64,000 bases of DNA from Riptortus pedestris. Lineage: Eukaryota; Arthropoda; Insecta; Hemiptera; Alydidae. A model generated the notes under the pieces. That model was not told the origin of the DNA. It saw only the letters and a list, made by a program, of their open reading frames with translations, and ran no database searches. The translations under genes and the position numbers were made by a program. Positions 10,700 to 25,600 of this stretch are shown here, piece by piece (the stretch's first letter is position 1; the number at the start of each line of letters is the position of its first letter). The stretch spans positions 91,719,001-91,783,000 of the forward strand of contig CM032231.1 of the NCBI GenBank assembly GCA_019009955.1, written 5' to 3'.

Positions 10700-13600
10700 T
10701 CATGAGTTATTTTCATCTTGAAAGCTGTCGGTCATATCCATTTCATCAGGTCGAGGAGAGGTGGAATCTATTTGGAGAGGAGTTTCATTATTCTCAGATG
10801 ATTTCGGCTTCAAAAGTGAATGACAGTCTAACCCAGGTGCATCATCTCCTAATTAAAAGAGTCAAAATAATCTCATTAAAAGTCTTACAAAAATAACAAC
10901 AAAACAATATTATCAATGAAATGTAGCCAAGGTCTACTGTGGGTAGGTAACTGGCTAAATGAGACAAAGCTCATAAAATATAGGATGAAGAAAAAAGTTT
11001 ATCTTCCAAAGAAAGTTTTTCCCAGTATCATTCTAATAATCTGATAAACTTGATAGGTGCTCCCCAGGGACTGCAGTGCCTCTAGTATTTAAACCATTTT
11101 ATACTATCATATTCTTGTTGGAAGCAAATAAAGAAGTCATGTCATACCAGTCATATAATTATTCTAACATCTGCCTAAGAGGAAAGATATAATCTGTTGA
11201 AAAACCATCATGGTACTCCCAGAATTCCATTACCTCTCCATTAACTTCCAACGAAAGACCAAAGAAGTACTGTATAAGCTACAGAGTGAAACACTATCTC
11301 CCTAAGATTTTCAAATTTTAATTAGTTACCATTATTACAATAGGCAAAATGACCATTTTCTCCTATTCCACAGACATTTTTCTGTACTCAAAATATTTCA
11401 TATTTCCAGGTAAGCCTCAGGGTATTTGACTCCCCTGCATGTTTCAACAATTCTGAATGAGTGTTATGCCCAGGAGACAATATTTATTTTATATTTATAG
11501 ACAATATTTATATTATATTTTTTCATTAAGGATGCAAAATCTTAATTGATGATATCATCACAATATGTATTTGCATGCATCTCACATACTTGAGGTTCGT
11601 TGAAAAAAGTATTTGGGAGTTAAGCTTGCTTTTGCTACATTGGCTTATTCTTAATGTGCGATGACTAAAAATAGGGTTTACTGATGACTGAAAACTAAAA
11701 AATACATATATCTCGGTTAACCCATTTTGTCCGACTGTGACGAATATGTCACAGGCGAGACCCCTGTTTTAACCGGATATTCCTCGGCGACAGACGACCG
11801 GGGGACAGGGCTGTACGTGTTCGGACATGTCCTGCCTCCCCCTCCTTAGAATTAACTCAGTTCCAGATAGAGTGCCTTCAGGTCAATATCGCAAAAATTG
11901 TTTTTGTGAACCGTTCAATGTTGTAAGTATTCCTATTACGTTAATCTTGGTATATTTGATTCATTCTATGATGGATCTTATTTTTGAGATTCTACTTATG
12001 AAATTTATGATTAGTTAAGTCAATTTTTAAGAATCTAAATTTTGATAAAACCCATTTGAAGTTCGTGTTACATATATGTCACAGCCGGTCTTGGTATATA
12101 CAAATTAATTTCTATTTTCTTTTTTAGCAAGAACATAATTCTCAGTGACAATTTGACAGTGAAAGAGGCGATTGATTTATTGGAAGGTCATTTTGATGAT
12201 GAACTCCAGGATTCCGACCTAGAAGATTCTGAGGATAACGTGCAAGTATGCATCACTCCACCCGAACCATCTGTCGAGACCGATGAAGATTCTGGTGACG
12301 ATGATGATGGAGGTAAAGTAGACAACCTTTCCCGAAACCAGTTACTTGCTGAAGCAGAAATTCACAGTAAAAAGTTTCGTGTGTCTGAGCTTCAGGAATG
12401 CTTTCTTGAAAAAACAAAACGTAGGAAATGGATTCAGGGTGATTTACAGGCTGTCCCTGATGAACATATGTTTTCTAAATTTACGTCTGATAAATATAAA
12501 GATTTAAGTCCAGTTGAACTTTTTGAATTATTTTTTGATAGTGAAGTTATCAAGCTGATAATTTCTGAAAGCTGCATTTATGCTGGACTGAAGAATAATC
12601 CCAATTATCGTGTAGAAATTCCTGAAGTTAGATGTTTTTTTGCTGTTCTTCTTTTATCTGGATATAATCCCCTACCGAAAGCCAGGCATTATTGGGACAC
12701 ACAAAAAGATTTGCACAATACTTTAGTTTCGGAAGCTATGAGAAGAGATAAATTTTTGCAAATAAAAAAGTTTCTCCACTTGAATAATAATAATTATTTG
12801 GATTTCTCCAATAAGCTTTGCAAACTCAAGCCATTGACAAATTTACTAAAAAAACGATTTTTAGAAAATTTTGTCCGAAGAAACAGCTCAATTTTGACGA
12901 AAGCCTGGTAAAATACTTCGGAAAGCATAGCTGCAAACAATTTATCCAAGGGAAGCCTATACGCTTCGGGTATAAAGTGTGGTCACTGAATACAGTGACA
13001 GGATATTTAGTGAACTTCGAGATATACACAGGAAAAAATTAAAATGCTAAAAGTGATCATGAAGCTGCTTTTGGTAAGGCAACTGGACCACTTGTTCGTC
13101 TCATAGACGACTTTCCGAATGACATATCTAACTTGCCATACCACTTCTATATTGACAACTTATTTACGTCATTCAATATATTAAAACATTTAAAGAGCAA
13201 TGGCTATAATGCGACAGGAACGATTCGAGAACACAGAATTCCCCGTACATGCACCCTACTAAAGAACGCTGTGATGAAAAAATCAGAGCGTGGGTCGTAT
13301 GCTATCGAACACGAAATGGTATATTCAAATGTAAGTGGGTAGATAATAATGTTGTTGTAGTTGCTTCAACATCCTACGGTTACCAACCCACAACATCTGT
13401 AAAAAGATTTTCGAAGAGAGATTGCAAATATATTTATGTAATATATTAATAATATCCTACAAAGTGTAATGTATAGTTGATGAAATTTAACTTGTATATT
13501 TATTTGCCTTTGAATCAACTATTTTATCCAAAATGTATCTAGAACTTTCTTTGCCATAACAAGTTATAATAAATACATGGGAGGCACAGATTGGATGGAC

Positions 13601-16600
13601 CAGGACGTGAGTCACTACAGGACAAGCATCAGGGGAAAAAATGGTGGTGGGTATTATTTACGTGGTTCCTGGACGTCTCCGTAAATAACGCTTGGTGCCT
13701 GTATCGAGAAAGCCGTGGTATCAAAGCACCGAAGTTAGACTTTTTGAGAGAAATTGTGCAAACTTATCTCACGGTTTATAAAACGCCGGTGCTCCATCCA
13801 GGACCTTCAGCGTCAAAAAATGTAGTCAAAGATTACGTTAGATACGATGGATATGGACACTTGGTAGCCCCCGGTAACCAAAGAAGATCCTTGCAAGTCA
13901 GTTGTAAATACCGCGTGTGTCAAGTGCGATCGAGGAATTTGCATAAAATGTTTTGTTTCATTTCATACACCTTTGTAATTAAATATTAACAATGTAAATA
14001 GAATTTAAGGGATTTAGTTATTTTGTATATAAAGTTTTAGTTCTCATACAATGTTTTTCCTTCAAGCCTACATTTGATCCCATAATGTCCGAGTGTGACG
14101 TATAAGTCACACCCTACCCTGCCTTCAAAAACAACATTAAAAAATTGAAAAATTCATTTTCATTATAGTTAGAGATCTAAAACAATAATCCTGTAGAAAA
14201 ATATGTAAAAATCAAATATTTTGAGTTACCGGTCAAAATGGGTTAATATTTAAAACTGAGAAAAAAATGTATAAACTAACATAAATAGGAAATTAAATTT
14301 GCAATAAGGTTGGTCCTAAACAAATTTTCAATTCAATGTGTAATAACAGATAAAATTTGAGTTTTCTAAAGTTCCCTCTCCCACAGGCCCGATTTCACTC
14401 ATTAACTTGATTTTTCATCCATTACTGAAAAGAGGTCAATCCCTCCACTATGTTTTAAATGTTTATTCCAGAGATAGCTTTTGAGGGCCCTTCCTCATCA
14501 TTAGTCATCTTCCTCTATAAATCTGCGATGTTGTCGCTCCTGCCTCGGAGTGCCCAAGCTGGGTGCAAGATCAAACAAAAATTGTGACCACTAGAGTGAT
14601 AACAAATATATAAATATAATTTTCAACAGACTTCATTTTTATCATCTCCTGGGTAGGATCGAAGGATATTTGAAGACTTTTCCAAAAAAATTGTGTTATG
14701 AGTACAATCTTTAAAGCTAATTTTCCTTGAGGGAAATCTGCTATAACTGTTCCTCATATCTGAAAATGTTCCTACATTTCCTCTAGTTTCTTAGATTCAT
14801 AAAATTGTTGCAGGCACACATATGTTAATATACAAATTTCTTTATAAAGTACATATAATGTCCTTCCAGAGTTAAAGAAGGATAATTTGAAATTCTTTGT
14901 TCTCGACTTTCTTTTCTTGAACCAAGCTTCATAACTATGAATATTTTCTCATTGATCCTTTCCATAAAGACTGTCTTAGATGTAGGAACTTAAAGGGTTG
15001 GTGAGCCATCAGAGCCAAAATCTGTGGTTTAAATGATATAAAACACAAATATTTTTTTTTTTGTAACAAAGATAGTATTGAGTAATGAGTTAATGTTTAA
15101 AGTAAATCATATTCCATTCCAAAGTGTATATCACAATTTCTTCATATGAGGAAAATGTAAAGAAAGTCTTGGAACAAATTCCCACAAAACAGTTTTTTTA
15201 AGTGGCTCAAGCCTAGTTTATATCAACTGAATTACTGTGTCATAAATTTTGTCAAGAAATTTGACTTCATTTATTCACTCCCATCAGCCAAAACCGACCA
15301 CATAGTCAGTCCTTTTAATTGGTCCAATCACTGGAGAAATTACTTCAATAATTGGCTCTTAGTAATACATTTTCTGTACAAATGTAGTGTGATACTCTGT
15401 GCATAATATAATCTAAAATAAAACTTTAAATAATATACCAGCGTATGGAGGTGACTCCCCAACAAGTTGTTCTAGAACAGAAGCAAGCATGGTGGTTGAA
15501 AACATATCGTCTCTTCTAATACCCAAAGCTTTATGAAATGATTCAGCAGCCTTTTCTGGTTCTCCTAGTAGAGCCTCGACAAATCCAATTGCAGCTAATG
15601 TAGATGCATTCTGAGGTGATAATATCAAAGCCTAAAAAACAAGATTCATTCTAATATCAAAATCAACTAGAAAGATTAAGAATAAAAATTAAAATTAAAC
15701 CTGATCAAAAGTTGAGGTCACAGAGAGTAAATACCATTCTAAATATTTACCCCCTTGTAATCCAATTAGCATAGAAATAGAAATATGTATGAAATATGAT
15801 ATCAAAATGAATACAAGTTTTACAATACAATTGCATGAATGCAAAAGGTCACCAGCAATCAATTCAATCCAAATATACCTTGCTGTCGCTTGGTCATTAC
15901 ATAAATTACAACCTATCAACTACGCAAAAGTGTACAAAAATGATTTTACCAATGATGAACATTTTTGTTTTAGAAAATTAACTACTATGAGAGTTCTGTT
16001 GGAAAGCGAAAGTAACGTACAAAATAGTGATTTGATCTATAGTCATGTGAGACAGTAAAAAAATGTGCTCACATAAAACCTCCTACTGGCCCCTGTGCTA
16101 CTGGTTTGGGAAAGATGAGCATTGCAAAAAATATTAAAGCTGTCGGGTGCAGCACAAATAGCATACATGAAGCAATACCAAACTAGTGGTATAGAATGGT
16201 GAACCTGGCATTATGCATTTATTCAAAAAGGACGGACTGTGATGACTGAGACTGGCTGAAAGACTGCTTAAGGAATTACTATATGGCAAACAAGGAGGAT
16301 GTAGGGAAAACATTAGACCCTGTCAAAGGTGACTTAATCACCTGGAGGTTGGGGATCCACTATTGGTGTAGCCTGACCGAGAACTGTTGAATGGTTAACA
16401 TATGAACCGGTCCTTCAAAGACTAATGCCTGGCACGCAAATTCCCTCATAAGAGAAACTGATTTCGATGAAAGTTCTAGATACATTTTGGATAAAATTGT
16501 TGATTCAAAGGCAAATAAATATACAAGTTAAATTTCATCAACTATACATTAAACTTTGTAGGATATTATTCGGAAAAATTACATTTGATAAAAAAATGCA

Positions 16601-19600
16601 ACATTGATATTCTGAACTTTTCATAATAATTTTAGTATTCAAATGAAGTTTCTTTACCTGCTGATGATATTCTATAGCCTTTGTATACTTTCTAAGTTTT
16701 CTACAAGTATGCCCAAGATTATTAAATAAAGCTTCCCATTTGTCAGCAATTAAAGGTTCATTGATTTTTCTAACTCTCTCCAGAGCTTCTTCAAAATATT
16801 TTTCTGCTTCTAGGAAACTAAAAAAGAATAGCAGCACATTCAAAATTGTATGGTTATATGATATAAATTAGTATGATTTAAAAGAGACCACTCATTTCCA
16901 GTTAGATATATGACATACTGCTATAAGTGGCACGTATATCCATTCAGTGTGGGTGAATACAGATTTTCATACTTCTAAATATGACTAGGCTGTAAATGAT
17001 TTGGGTTGTAGTAAGTAGATGTCTAAAGAAACAATACATTGATAAAGCTAATTGTTATTGGCAGCTAGAGCTGCTGAAATCCCTGTAAAATAGTTGTTAG
17101 AAGTGAATTTGATACAACTTACAGTAGGCTAATACAGATTAAAATTGTTATGTAGTGTTCTTGATCATGATAGCACTACTGTGAGATGCATTTATTTAGA
17201 GCAATGAATTATTTGATGAGGTTCGTATACCATCCCTATTGATAAGTTCAAATCAAACTGACCAGCCAAGAAAAATGGTTGTGAAGTTCAAAACTTTTAA
17301 TTTTGGGACTGGCTACTTGCCACTGATTCCTCCATCCACCAGAACACTGGAGTGGCTGATAATTTACAACCAAAATGCCCCATGGAGGAATCTACCATAT
17401 AGAGGTTGTAGGCCATGATCATTAACACTCCAGTAGTCACACATCATCTGAGAGATGACTTGGAGAGACTTTTTGAACTGCTGAGTAGAGGATAGAACCT
17501 GCAAGCCCCCCACCCTAGCTACCTTCCCCTCATCCCTAGCCTTACATCAGTACTGTTTCAACCCTTTTCTGATTCTCCAGTACTGCGCATGACCTTGAGG
17601 CATCTGTGAGATCACAACTACCTTTGTAAGTAGTGGAGTGGCAGATTTACAGGGAGCTTAAAAGCATAAAAAATAGGGAAATAAATTCAAGCACCTTCGC
17701 TTATTGGAAGGAGGCACCCTGGTTTCTATGTCCCAAAAAATAAGTCCAAAATTAGAAGTATATTGGCAATATCAAGTGTGCATTTTGATGGAGAAATAGA
17801 TGAGAGAACAGGAGAAAAGAAAAAGCCTTCCATTATAATCAAACCAAGGTAGGTGTGGACATATTGGATAAAATGTGTTCCCTTTATAATGAATCGAGAA
17901 ATACCAGAAGGTGGCTTATGGAACTATTTTTTCTCTTCTGAATATTGTGGGGATCAATTCTCAAGTAATTTATTTAGGAAATGGCCAAAGTTCATTTTAT
18001 TTTATTTTATTAACCTGACTATATAATGTGCATGTATAACATATACATAAATTTTATATTGTGTAAGCCAAGATAATGTGTGAAATATTTTTTTTTTCAT
18101 ATTATATAATCATAAATCATATATATTGTTCATATAATGTATCAATTATAACTTTTATACAAATATTAGGTACAGGCTTAATTAAAACTAACCTTCTTAC
18201 ATTAATACTTAAGGAAAGATGGTATGTCTTGACGAGGAGCGTGCCTACTGCAGTGTTAAGGAGGGGGATGATTATCATACACAACAGTCTATATTGTCAC
18301 AGTCTCACAGCTTTAAAGTTTAGCACATAAATAATGTGTTCTTATAAAATTAAAAGACAGCATATATGCATTAAAATTTACTTTGTAGCGATTTATTAGC
18401 AGGATAAACATTTACTTTTTCAGATCTACATTAAATGTTTAAACCGTGAATTAAGTTTCTCAGGGGCCCGACAACACTTAATATTTTTTTTTTATTATTT
18501 ATTAACGTCCACTTTTTGCAACTCAGGCTAATTGGGACGGGTTATCTACAGGTCACCGCCCTTTTCTAGCCAGGGTGGGATTTTAGGATGTTATTTAATG
18601 AATTTCGTCACTAAATAATTTCCTTTGCCCAGGCAAGAATCGAACTTGCCACTCTAGGTTTGCCATGTGAGATAAAGGTCAACGCTTTAACTCGCACTTG
18701 ATATTTTTAATTGAAATAAGTTTCCACTTACATAGTTGGGCAACTCCTAGCAGGAAAGTTGACATTTTTATTTTTAATAAAAGCGTATAACTATTCAGTT
18801 TTCTCTGATAATAATATAGCAATGGCTTACCACACTTTAAATAACCTTTATTTTACTCAAGACTAATCATAAGTGCATTCCTTACTAATAGTTAACCAAA
18901 AATAGCCTGACATAAAACAGTAACAAATACAAAATAAAAAAATGTTAACAAATTTTTATGGTTAAAAAGAGGATTAATTTTCATTCCATGAGTAAGTGAT
19001 GGGATCAGAATTTAGTGTTCATATATAGTTGTATTTCTGAAGGTAAAGGGTTAATTTTTTTTTTGACAAACTAAATTTGCAAAAAAGCTTTCATGCAATA
19101 ATTCATTTACTCTACTCTCAAAGCTCCTGATATGTCAGGCTTGGTTAACATTACCTCTATATTTATTTATACATGTTTATCTATAAGAAAGTATAGACAT
19201 TTGGGATTTCAGTGCCCCAAAAGGCCATTTATATTTATTTATACACTTTAGTGGGTTTGGCAGTCCTCCACAGGCATTCATGGACTTTGGGATGGAGGGG
19301 AGATCTAACATTCAGTGTCATATCACAATACGCATATGTCATAACTCTTACAATACTCGGAAAAATTAAAATTGGGCTGCAAAAACTAAGAACATCCCCA
19401 TATTTTAGAATGATACACTCTCATCTCACCATCTGTTCTCTCTTCCTCCCATAGGAGGAAGCTTATGTAGAGGAATTCAAATCTCAATCAACAAATAAAG
19501 GAGTGTTAACCAACCAGTTATTACTTTATGTAGTATCACCCCCTCCCTCCCAACATTGTGTAATCAGTTTTTACTTACTCAGAATTTTGAAAAGCTATCA

Positions 19601-22600
19601 CTCCCATCTCATGAAGCACAAAGGGATCATCAGGAGCAATTGTCAGAGCTTGACTGAAAAATTTTTCAGCCAGTTTATTATTGTTTGTTAGACCACATTC
19701 AAGTCCAATGTACAGTAACGGAAGGTGACACCTGTGGATAACAAAAACATGTTATAATAACTTGAACATATTGAATCTGCATTAATAAATAGTTAAGACC
19801 ATATACTTATCAAATTAAATTAAACAAATTCATGTATTGTCGCAAATCATAAATCAACTGATTTAACTCTACAATGATAATATCCATTTACCTGTGAATA
19901 AAACATCATTCAAATTGGTTGAATGAAGTTCCGAACTTCTATAGTGAAATTTATTTTTCAATCAAAGTATTTAACTTCAATCTGCCAATGGCAGACATGA
20001 CAAATAATCCGTAATACATATTTTAGAATTATAAAAGCACAATCCTGTTAATGGATACAATGGATATTGCTCAATTACAATTTGTGTGGTTACAATAATC
20101 ATGAAGCTTAGAAGCTAATTGTAAAAAAATAAATTTACCCCTTCATCAGTTGTGATGCTTTAAAATAAGCAGCCATTGCTTGATCATGCTCATTTTCTAC
20201 AGCGAAAGAATGTCCATAGGCTAGCCAGGCAGGACCAAAGAGACGGTCTAAGGAAGTGGCTTTACCAAGATAGCGCCTGGCAGGGTCCGTTTTCCCTGGG
20301 GGAAAAAAAAGTAAAACTGATATCGATTCAAAATTTAAAAAGGCAATGAAACTTTCATACTGTTGGAACTCAATATATTGCAGTTACATACATTCTATCA
20401 GTTCATATATTTTCTATATGGTAGGAGTAAAAATAAACATTTGGTTCACTAAGAATGCTGTTATAATACTAATTATTTTCTTTGAATATATTTATAGTTT
20501 CATGTAGAGATATGATACTGATGTATAAAAGTAACAATATATTATGATTTTTATATAATAATTTTTAAGTAGATTCCTCAGAAAAACTGTGGAAGAGGAA
20601 GGAATTAGAAATCAATGCATCTCACTCCAAATGAAATAAATAAATGAGCTTTCAGAAGGGCGAGAGGAATTAATTTGAGGCAGTTAATAATATAGGGCCA
20701 AGTGGGGAAAAGATGGGCTAATTTACCGCCACCTATGTAGTCATTCCAAATCTACTCTTACCAATGTGTAAAAGGAACCCAGTCCAAGGTGCTACTAGTC
20801 AAACTATGTTTAGGAAGGACAATGAGCTATATGAAAAAATTAAAATACAATAAAGGGCCTGATATCAAGTCTAACTAAACAATTGCTTCAATATGATGGA
20901 AGACCATACACACAATAAATTTCAAGATTTGGTAGAAAAACATTAAATGAATGGATGAACTTTCTGCCCTATTAACTGGAATGGTCAGTCTGAATGCAGA
21001 AATTTTAGGGGAACATCTCATTTACATACAACTTATGTTTATACTAAAGATACTTTCAAATGTATCCTAATAAAAATTCAAGAGAAACTTTGAGTATGGG
21101 ATTATCATAGTGCCTTTAATCACGGTAATAATTATTCCGCTTTCATCCAGTCTTTAAAAAGGATGAAGAGTATCCAATTCAAAACCATAATTACTCATTA
21201 ATTCTATATAAAAAAAAAAGTATCGACAGAGGTAAACGTCTGTAGTCTTTGCAAGCACTTGTCACAAAATAAACATTATTGAGGAAAAGGCGTATTTAAT
21301 AAAATACCTGATTTATGAGAATCTATCAAAGCATATTTTTATAAGTATTTCATGTTACCTTTCAGAAAATAGTAGCAGCCAACAGCAAACCAAGATACAG
21401 CAAGGTCCGGTCTAATATCAACCAAGTCATGAGCAAGATAAAAGAGAGCTGTAAGGAAATTACGTAAATTAGATCATTATTCATGAAACTACCATCAATC
21501 AATTTCTTTGAACTAAGTGGCTGTACATCTAAGTCTAAATTTGAAAATGTTCTCAATTTGATTTTTATCAAAAGATCCGCATACTTTTGTTTTTCCTGTA
21601 CAGATTATCAAAATACTCCATAATTATTTCCAAATTGAGTTTACTGAAGAAATTACCTTTGTATATACTAGTCAACTCAATGAAGATAAATCAATTATTA
21701 GACAAATAATAATAAATACTTTTCCCTGCTTTTTCTTAGTAGCCTTTCGTAATAGTAAAAAGACCAGTCTAACCCACAATAAGCTGGGCAAGCTTCTAAT
21801 TTATGTCTGCCTTCCTTGGAATTATTCCATACCGTTTGAATATTAGTATTTAAAGTCAAATATTTACTGGTGTTAATAAATTATTTGCATAATTTAAAAA
21901 AAGAAATTGTATAAAATTATATATGTATCATTTCTTTTTCCATTGTGAATATTGATTCATAATTGTTAAATACATTTGGCTCTTTGAATTTAAGATAGAA
22001 TCTTATACTAGGATAGAAATATAAACTTTAAGTAGATAGTTCTAAAGGCCACATATTTGCAACCACAGAGTGTTCGAAGCTTCTCATTTCATATTACTGC
22101 ATCAACTGAGCTCATCTTTGCTTATTCAGCATTCAATCTGTAACTTTCTTGATGAAAATCATTGCTAAATACTATGATGTCAATAATCATAATGAAATTT
22201 GGTTAACTGAAAACTGTTCTACTTCCTCAACACTCAATTGCTAAATGGTGCCGCAAATATCCTCTTCTGGAAGCCAGGCCCTTAACTTAGCTGTTAAAGA
22301 CAGTTAAGTTCCTAGTCTCTTGAGAGGCTAAACATTCCCCCTCAAGGAGGACTGACCTTATCAATATTTAATAAGGATATCTATATGGTGGGCACCGGAA
22401 CCACTAGAAATAGCATCTGTTGATCATTTCCCAAAACAAAGGATTTATGCATGCCAATGGGCATTTCAGAAGTAAATTATTGATTGTACCAATTCTCTTA
22501 GAGCTTATGGTTAGTTACATGCTACTCTTATCAAGATAAAATTTGAATTCCATTTCGAGGTATATGAATGAAAGTCTGCTTCTTTTTTTTTTTTTTACAT

Positions 22601-25600
22601 TTTTGTAGGCATACTTAAAAATAATTTAGACCTTAACCTTAAACCTCAAAACTTTTATTATTTTTAATTCTTCTCTTTCCTTTGCTAAACCTTACGCAGG
22701 TTCAACCAACCCTTTTCAATGTTGGGCTACAATCATGGTTACATAAATTCAGGCAGCCCCCCCGCCCCAAGTGTTTATCTTAAAAATTGTGATTTGTACA
22801 ATATGGTACAAATTACATTGTCTATTTATATTCAGTATAATAATAATAATTTATTCATGAACTACAGTTATAGGTAGGCAGTAAGAACGTATTTACATTT
22901 TTTTAAATAAATCCTAGATGAAATGGGCATAGACCTCACTGAAACATTGTGGTTTGAGCTCCAAAGGTAAGCCACTCCTGCCTTAGAGCAATGCTACCAA
23001 TTTAAGAAAACTAAATTAAATCATCCAATTACTTATTGAAAGAAAGGACTGTTAACTTATTTTATAGTACAATGAACTGACTTCAGTTGGACTCTCATAA
23101 TCATCGCTATTTGAACATTACTATAACCAATTAATAAATAATAACAAATATATTTTTCTCTGAACATACCATTAGTTTTCTTAAGCTCAACGAGACCAGC
23201 AATATGAATTGGAAGGCAAGACATATGATAAGGATCTTCTTCTAAAATTCTGAAAAGTTAGTGAAAAATTGAAATATAAAACACACAAAAATAGAAATAA
23301 ATGAATATCAATGTGCTTTATAAGCACATTACATAGATATATAAAATTAAATTACCTTACAAATTATTATTATATCAATTTAAATAATGAATGCAGAACT
23401 TACTCTTGAGTAATTTTAAAACACTCCGTATAAGAGCACGCATAGTAATGTCTTTCTGCTTCTGCAACACGTAGATCTAAATTTCCTTTAAGTCGAGGAT
23501 GAGTTTGAACTACAGACCTAAAAAAATTAAAATTATGCTATAACACATATAAATTTGTGTTGAAATTAAAAGGAAGTTAATCAAATCAAAGTATGCCTTC
23601 CCTATTTAAACAATTGATAAATGAATGACATAATATAAACACACTCTGCATGACATTTATTTATTTAATTTTATATTTCCTCCTATTAGTTCTGATACAT
23701 TCTGTTGATTTTTCTATGAGCTAAACTACCAAAGTTGTGGAACTTTAATAAAAAATAAAAAAAAATGCACGTTTAAATGAGATAACATTTTTGCCACATA
23801 CCAAGTCATGTGGATTTCAATATTTTAAGTCCTTTGTAAAGATATAGATTCTAGAAAGGTGTCATGTCGAAAATATAAAATAAAATAATGTATCAATCAT
23901 AAAAAAAAAAAACTTGTGAGATCAAAGAAAAATATTTCAACACTTCATTTGTTCCTGATTTTTTTAAATTCCTCGACACATTTTTTGGGGATAACTTAAA
24001 GAATTACCAGAGAGAAAAAGAAGTGAAGATAATTCTATAATAATGAATTTAAACGAAAAAGTCTTAAATATATTTAAGGAATTAATGATATTATAAAGAA
24101 GACAAAAAATGGATAGCGGTAAGAAAATAAAGTTAATACTGCACAAAGAATAGTGGACCAAAATGGATAACTCAGAAGAAAGCTGATGATAAAAAGTTTT
24201 CACTATTACAATCCTACATTTATTTCATGCATGGGCCCTTAAACACTTAAATGTATTATCAATCATCACTCCTAATCAGCCTAATGTATAAACTGTAACT
24301 TAGATTTTAAGTGTCATTGGCAATATACTTTATATAGCCAATATGACCCTCCAATTTCCAGCAACGATTTGCTTAGAATTCATAATTCAATCAATACACA
24401 TTGACCAGAATTATAAAGCCAAAGTAAAAAAAAGGTGAAGAAGAAGTGAGTGAGGTGGGAAAAGTTGGGAGGGGAGACAAACCTTGGAGGTACTGAATGG
24501 TACTTCTTGAGGAGGCTCTCATAAAGACTGCGAACAAGCCACTCATCATCCTTGGATTTACACTGCTCAGCAATTGGTAGCGAAGATATCAATTCATTCT
24601 CTAAACACAAATTATAACATTGTTTTAATTTTAAAAATATCCTCTAAATGGAAACAGTTAATAATGAACAAAGAGACAAATGAATTAATACATAATACAC
24701 TTCAGAAAAAAATTAAGTTTATCAAATTTGTATACTAATAATTCTCATTTCCCCTAAACTTTGTTGTCTAAACAAGTTTAATCTATAAATGGTTCATTCT
24801 TCTGCACCATAAAAGGTCTTAAAAAGCTCTTTTTTGGGGAATGGCAGATCAACAAATTATTTATAAAACTTACTATATTGTATTTTATTATTATTTATAG
24901 TGCATATTTCCCTTAAGGGAAAAGCTATTCAGGCAATATTATTATCTTTTTTAATTAAAACTTTATAGTCTTAAATAAGTTCGCAGCTCCCAGTTATTGG
25001 TTGGCTTCATACTAAAAAATTGTAGATACATGTAAAATATGGAAAGGAACACCTGCAGCATGCTCTATTCCCAGTATTCATTTAACTAGTGCATACTAGT
25101 TACAAATAGTGTAACTAGGCCTTATACACGGCCTCTGCTTAATTAATTCTTGTTCTCAGTCTATTCTTTTAAGTCTCAGTCTATGTTGTATCAACTTTTG
25201 TATTTAATTTGAATAGCTTCTATTTAAAAAGCCAATTATGGATGACTAATTTTGTAATCGGTGAATGTAATTTTAATTACACAACAGTAGTGACATACAG
25301 CTCATTTGCTGCAACATCATAGCTTAAAAATAATTATTTCTAAGGATATGTATTTGAAGTTTTCACTATTGTGCTGTAACTAATAGATTACGACATAAAA
25401 AAATAAAAATGACATAATCCCATCGCATGCTCAGATAGTTAAATAAAAATGAACTACATTGTTCCTGTGGTGACAACAGAAAAACCATGATTTTTTATCA
25501 CATTATTGTAGCTAAATAGTGATGTGGCTTAGGAGCAATAGTTGTTCTACATATTTTTCTTTTCTCAAATATTAAAAGAATTGTTAGCACATTTGCATTT

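Larger units (their letters stand above)
11721..14242 (+). mobile_element. piggyBac-family DNA transposon, 2.5 kb
   Basis: The ends are CCCATTTTGTCCG and, as inverse complement, CCCATTTTGACCG: a 13-bp terminal inverted repeat with one mismatch. Both ends are flanked by TTAA (11717-11720 and 14243-14246), the signature target of this superfamily. Just inside each end is a near-palindromic GTGACGNATANGTCAC-type motif (11737-11752 and 14095-14110), a likely transposase binding site. The element carries a broken transposase and a 102-bp secondary insertion. It lies in the last intron of CDC16, on the opposite strand to that gene. Confidence 0.93.
11540..14750 (-). mobile_element. HINE-like element split by a piggyBac insertion
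   Basis: The left part (about 11540-11720) shows the family blocks GATATCATCACAATATGTAT and ATATCTCGG, followed by TTAA. The right part resumes after the piggyBac element at 14243 with TTAATATTTAAAACTGAG, then AATTTGCAATAAGGTTGGT, CAAACAAAAATTGTGACC and the TTGTGTTATGAGTAC end near 14700-14745. Undisturbed copies read CTCGGTTAATATTCAAG at this point, so the host sequence is contiguous once the insert is removed. About 130 bp around 14440-14560 do not match the family. Confidence 0.6.

Noticed and set aside
15260..15350. Possible CDC16 C-terminal exon reading [14 protein letters not shown]
   Set aside because: There is some resemblance to the ISPP motif of vertebrate CDC16, but no in-phase acceptor, and the frame does not fit the rest of the tail.
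15413..15438. Read-through of CDC16 exon 12 to a stop (GILFKVLF ending)
   Set aside because: A GTATAT donor after the GCTG at 15439 and a matching phase-1 exon at 10700-10848 with an acidic CDC16-like ending give a better C-terminus.
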